Below, one piece after another: positions 60,009 to 64,000 of a stretch of DNA of 64,000 nucleotides. Source of the stretch: Bidens hawaiensis. Taxonomy: Eukaryota; Streptophyta; Magnoliopsida; Asterales; Asteraceae. The first letter of the stretch is position 1; each line of letters opens with the position of its first letter. A model generated the notes under the pieces. The model saw only the letters and a list, made by a program, of their open reading frames with translations. It was not told the DNA's origin and did no database searches. The stretch is taken from the NCBI GenBank assembly GCA_021521415.1, contig JAIQDT010004248.1:171291-235290 (forward strand). Reading direction: 5' to 3'. The position numbers were made by a program, and so were the translations under genes.

Positions 60009-61886
60009 TGTAACATCTCGGATTTTCTAAACCGTATTCGTTTACGTATAACCCAAACCCGAAATATTTAAGATCTTTATGATTAATCAAAAATCAAATA
60101 CTTATAAGTAATTAAGTTTCATATGTTCATTTTAAGCCCTTCATGTTTCATATATTGTTTAATCCTTAATTATAACATAAAAGATTCAATAAATGACCAA
60201 ATACCAAACAACAAGGACTTAAAGTATCAAATATGAAACTTCTACCCATATAGGGCCGGAAAGCTGTGCGACGGGGCTACCCCCAGGCCGCGTAGCGCGG
60301 TGGGGTGCGTGACCAGATCGTTTCGTGTTATTTGCTTCCTAGTTCGGTTTTGGCCCGAAATCGCTTATTTTAGGACATAATCGAGTGACTTAAGGTCCAA
60401 GAAAACTAATATAACTAAAAATACATGTCCATATACATAACCCCTTGATCAAGAACGAAATCTATAGCTTATTTCATTGATTTAGTCATTAACTACATAT
60501 TCGGTTTCCTAAACGAGTAACTTAACCATAATTAGTTCGTTTTAGTGTTTTCTATAAACAACTCTTAATTCTTCTACCACAAACTTCCCTAAACCCTAAA
60601 TAAACATCCTCCAGCCGTCACATGCCTCTGAGCCTCATAAAACTCTTCGGTTTTTGCATTATTGTTGAAGATACGCGCATACACGGTTGACTTTGCTTGC
60701 TTTAGGATCTTTGACTCTTCGTTTCTCTTGATCCTTTCACTTTCCGGGTAAGTTGTAAACATAGAAATCGTTCATAAAAATTCCCTAGTCAATAACCTTC
60801 AATCAATTTCGGTGGTTGAAGGGTGTTGATTGATCAACTCGTTTAAAACTCGTTAAACGGCAAATCAGTCAACAAGTTTGACTTAACGTTTTCTCATACT
60901 TCTGGTCGGATTCAACGTTCGGATCCAGAAGACTTTCATTCTCGTAACGTAATTTATGGCTACTAGTCAAAACCCGACTTCCGACTCACTGTTTGGATTC
61001 TGGTTAGTACCAGCTCGCTTAAATCTTAAAATAAACATAACTTAAATTCTAAACGTCCGTTTGGATTGATTCCAGCGGCAAAGAGTTCGTTTTTATTTAT
61101 ATTATCATATCTTAAGGTCTCAGTTTCTGAATTTCTTATATTGTTTGACGTGCAGCGGGCGACTCGCTTATTCGTTAGCTCGCTTATTCATATTTATATC
61201 CGTTTGTCTATAATCTAAGGTGAGTTTTATCGTTCCCCTATTTTACCACTTTTTCTAAACGTTTTGGGGACATATGCGTACCTATCCGTATTTCGTACTA
61301 TATATATATATATATATATATATTCAAACAAATGCATACGTGTAATTGTGAGTGACTTAATCAAATATAGGTGCTACATGCTTACTTGTGTTAATATTCA
61401 TTCATTCGTATATTTTGTTGATATTCATTCATTTGTATATTCGGAGGGGTCCATCGTATTCCCATGTATTGGGTTCTCATGCTATTGACCAACGCCTGAT
61501 TCGCTTGGCAAACGGTCTACATACCTGTTTATGGTTTGATTATATTTACTTCTTTTTCACGCTATGCTTATTTATATTGACATGCAAAACTGGTGATATT
61601 CTCACTCAACTTTATGTTGACAAACTCCATTTTCTACGCATATGCAGGTTGCTTGTATTGAAGATTGAAGTTTGGACACGTAGACAAGACCTTAGGATAT
61701 AATCAAGATAATCATTATTTGAGCTTATGTTCATATATTTAAATTGTTTGTTGTAATTGAATAATGTGTGTATACTTTGAGTAAAATAATTAATTAGATA
61801 TTGTCACTTATATTTATGATAGTATCTTCGAGCTGTTAGCAATTGAATCACACCCCGACATTACCGCCTTAGGTTGGGGTGTGACA
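60009..61886 (+). repeat. 3' LTR (1878 bp)
   Basis: TGTAACATCTCGG start and GGGGTGTGACA end; it aligns along its length to 55841-57699. Confidence 0.93.
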
Positions 61887-61887
61887 G

Positions 61888-62486
61888 TTACATTAAAGTT
61901 GATCGGGTGATTCGGGCCAAATACATAAAACCGGCTACATAAAACATGACTAGAACAAATACAAATTTAGCTTCTTTACATGTTTTCAAACTTTTCTTCT
62001 TAGTTGTCTTCATCTTTGACTTCGTCTTCTTCACCCGATAGCCTAGAATATAGTCCTTCTCCACCTTTTCATCATGAATTGGACGTTTAAGTGGTATTTC
62101 ATCTTCAAAGTTTACCTTGTCTTGTATATAATCCACCACGTTCAAATGATCCTTTAGGAAGATGCACATCTCTAACGACTCCGGAGTGAGTTTTGTTCAT
62201 CGCATTGATAATATCCTTCCGCTAAGAGAAAAAACAGATTTCAAAGATACTTTTGAAGCTTGGATGCTTAGCAAATCACGAGCCATGGCGTAAAGAATAG
62301 GAAATTAGTTTTTATTTCCTTTCCACTAAGCTAAAACATCAAGGTTTCAAATTTCTTCGACCGATGCACCTTCAACATAGTTTGCTCCATTATATCGCCC
62401 AAGTTCACTTGTTGGTGGTTTCCCCTTTGCTGCTTAGCCGTTGAGTCATGAACAACATTTTTCTAAATTCACTTTTTGTTGCGAAT
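61888..62486 (-). pseudogene. hAT transposase C-terminus, left arm of the palindrome
   Basis: The minus-strand text MCIFLKDHLNVVDYIQDKVN, then FEDEIPLKRPIHDEKVE, corresponds to the dimerisation domain end and acidic tail of the transposase at 41234-41575. Upstream text (to 62486) matches the linker before it. Frames are broken. Confidence 0.85.
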
Positions 62487-62545
62487 GTTTTGAAAACATT
62501 CATCATTGACAATTTAGTGGTTTCGGTTTTGAAAACAACAAGAAA

Positions 62546-63021
62546 TTCGCAACAAGTGAATTTAGATGAATGTTGTTCGTGAGTCAATGGCTAAGCAGCA
62601 AAGGGGAAATACACCAACAAGTGAACTTGCTTGATATAGTGGAGCAAACTATGTTGAAGGTGCATCGGTCGAAGAAATTCGCAACCTTGATATTTTAGCT
62701 TAGTGGAAAGGAAAACAAAACGAATTTCCTATTCTTTACGTCATGGCTCATGATTTGCTAAGCATCCAAGCTTCAACGGTAACTTCAAAATCTAGTTTTT
62801 CTCTTTGTGGAAGGATATTATCAATGCGAAGAACAAAACTCACTTCGGAGTCGTTAGAGATGTGCATTTGCCTAAAAGATCATTTAGACATGGTGGATCG
62901 TATACAAGACAAGGCAAACTTTGAAGATGAAATATCACTTGAGCGCCCAATTCATGATGAAGAGGTGGAAGGACTATTTTCCAGGCTATTAGGTGAAGAA
63001 GATGAAGACGAATACAACTAA
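62546..63021 (+). pseudogene. hAT transposase C-terminus, right arm of the palindrome
   Basis: Reading RGNTPTSELA-stop-YSGANYVEGASVEEIRN, then WKGKQNEFPILYVMAHDLLS and LCGRILSMRRTKLTSESLE, this is the hAT dimerisation domain followed by a short acidic end. Two in-frame stops (about 62632 and 62700) precede the open part that starts at 62743. It keeps the base missing at the frameshift of the 39-kb copy. Confidence 0.88.
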
Positions 63022-63390
63022 GAAGAAGAGTTTGAAGACGCTTGAAAAAGTTAAATTTGTATTTGTTCTAGTCATGTTTATGTAACCGGTTTTATGTATT
63101 TGGATTCGAATCACCCGATCAACTTTAATGTAACTGGTTCTTATATATTATTAGTCATGGTTTATGTAACTAGTTTTTAAAGTGTAACCGGTTTCTTTTA
63201 AAAAAGATTAAAACTTTTTTAAATAACCACTTAAAGTCATAAAACATAAACATATATAAATAATCACTTCATTTTATTAGCGTAACGGCGAACATTTTAT
63301 TGTACAACGACAAACTACAAACATTATTAAACATAAAAACACAAAATAAGAAAAAACCGTTCGTCGTCTTCATCCCGCTCTGTACGCCCA

Positions 63391-63660
63391 TTAAGCTTTG
63401 TTACCGGGGGCTGGAGTTGCAGAGTCGGACGACTCTCCCCGCTTCCGCTTTGATGGCGTCCCAATGTTTTTTTTGGCAATACTTATTGGTATGCTTTGGA
63501 GAGTGGCGTTCGACACCGCTTTCAGAAACTTCCCATAGTACTTGCACCGCACCATCTCCTGTGAGTCGGTCATAACCACAAAAGTCATAGTGCGTCTAAA
63601 CATCCAGGCATCTTGTGGTTTCGATTACGATAACAAAATCATCATTGCTTGCTGGTTTAA
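63391..63660 (-). pseudogene. BED zinc-finger frame, right arm copy
   Basis: The minus strand reads TDSQEMVRCKYYGKFLKAVS, with the second zinc Cys changed to Tyr and a deletion in the HTNKYC part. The tail PSKRKRGESSDSATPAPG is intact and shows what the C-terminus of this protein family looked like. The start region is frameshifted. Confidence 0.82.
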
Positions 63661-64000
63661 GCGGATTTGCGATTTAAAGTGTGTTTTAGAGTTAGAGAAG
63701 TGGTTTAACTAATCCTAAACATAACATATCTATTTATAGTACGTGTGTGTGTATAATAGTCAAAATCCGGTTCCAACGGTCCAAAAACAGCTACATTGCC
63801 GTTGGAACCGGTTTCCCAACGTTTAAATGGCGTTCAAAAATAGAAAACCCAGTTGTACCCGATTTCAGGTATAACCCGGAACCGTTCCCTACCCTACTGT
63901 TTCCACTGGGGTTTTATTTTCTCCTGTCGGGTCGGGTCGAGTCCGGTTCGGTTCCTGAAAAGATCCGGTTATCCGGTTCCATTTTATACCCGGTTTCAAA

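Larger units (their letters stand above)
55841..61886 (+). mobile_element. Non-autonomous LTR retrotransposon (LARD-like), 6046 bp
   Basis: Two LTRs flank a 2.3-kb interior. The 5-bp TSD GTTAC is perfect (55836-55840, 61887-61891). A primer-binding site TGGTATCAAAGCC follows the 5' LTR. The interior has no Gag, protease, integrase or reverse transcriptase frame, so the element would depend on another for movement. The LTRs are long, very similar to each other and of the TGTAAC...GGTGTGACA type, suggesting a fairly young gypsy-related derivative. It is inserted in the left arm of the palindromic hAT element. Confidence 0.92.
54991..64000. mobile_element. Palindromic hAT derivative, extends past the right edge
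   Basis: The two arms are inverted copies. 55040-55680 matches the reverse complement of 63400-64000 (terminal cggttcc-rich zone, leader, BED finger frame). 61887-62486 matches the reverse complement of 62546-63160 (transposase C-terminus), around an unpaired centre of about 60 bp near 62487-62545. Each arm equals the 3' half of a hAT element related to 38925-42466. The middle of the transposase, including the catalytic core, is missing apart from a small piece in the loop. A 6-kb LTR element sits in the left arm. The left terminus is placed near the gggtgcaagtaaacatgc text by analogy; the right terminus and TSD are outside the window. Confidence 0.85.

Noticed and set aside
1..64000. CRISPR arrays, bacterial-type operons, rRNA genes and complete tRNA genes
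   Set aside because: None seen; the tandem arrays are minisatellites inside plant LTRs, and the tRNA-like segments lack a paired acceptor stem.

Overview
This is a stretch of plant nuclear DNA. It has AT-rich intergenic DNA, an intron-split host gene with GT/AG borders, Ty1/copia and Ty3/gypsy-like LTR elements, hAT, Mutator-like, PIF/Harbinger and Helitron elements, a plastid atpA fragment and a TIR-type resistance gene fragment (TIR-NBS-LRR genes point to a eudicot). I lean towards a large, TE-rich genome such as an Asteraceae species, but no single feature proves the family.

Only two host genes look functional. One is a nine-exon gene at 35242-38499 (+) for a PI31-type proteasome regulator (PTRE1-like, 299 aa, all junctions in frame). 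The other is an intronless gene at 29188-30045 (-) for a basic protein with a GGGPRTYPGG...KWQWKRM block, as in the N-terminal part of RH33/RH48-type DEAD-box helicases. Most of the rest is transposable elements, many placed to the base by target-site duplications (TSDs).

Layout: 1-2631 is the 5' part of a minus-strand copia element coding for Gag and protease. 4041-4256 is a small hAT element. 5032-7553 is a solo LTR with two internal tandem arrays. 7600-8265 is a decayed plastid atpA insertion, followed at 8341-8702 by a partial copy of the 29-kb gene. 9824-23950 is a probable Helitron that carries gene fragments, including one of starch-branching enzyme. It was entered by a decayed copia element (10648-19484), which itself holds two solo LTRs (13270-15648 and 17671-19347). 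24618-24847 is a broken TIR-domain exon. 26223-28929 is a PIF/Harbinger-like element. 32321-33742 is a long-TIR element with a nested hAT. 38925-42466 is an almost complete hAT element. 42901-43170, 43685-44573, 45470-46554 and 53505-54485 are further DNA transposons. 50857-53105 is another solo LTR. From about 54991 to the right edge lies a palindromic hAT derivative, split in its left arm by a non-autonomous LTR retrotransposon (55841-61886).

The most unusual system is the pair of related hAT elements. The first has a transposase gene (one frameshift) under a triple 62-bp array of perfect 22-bp palindromes, plus a separate small BED zinc-finger reading frame on the opposite strand near its 3' end. 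The second is a head-to-head inverted duplication of the 3' half of a related element, whose read-through RNA would fold into a long hairpin. That layout resembles the Mu killer type of silencing locus. The expression and silencing roles are inference.
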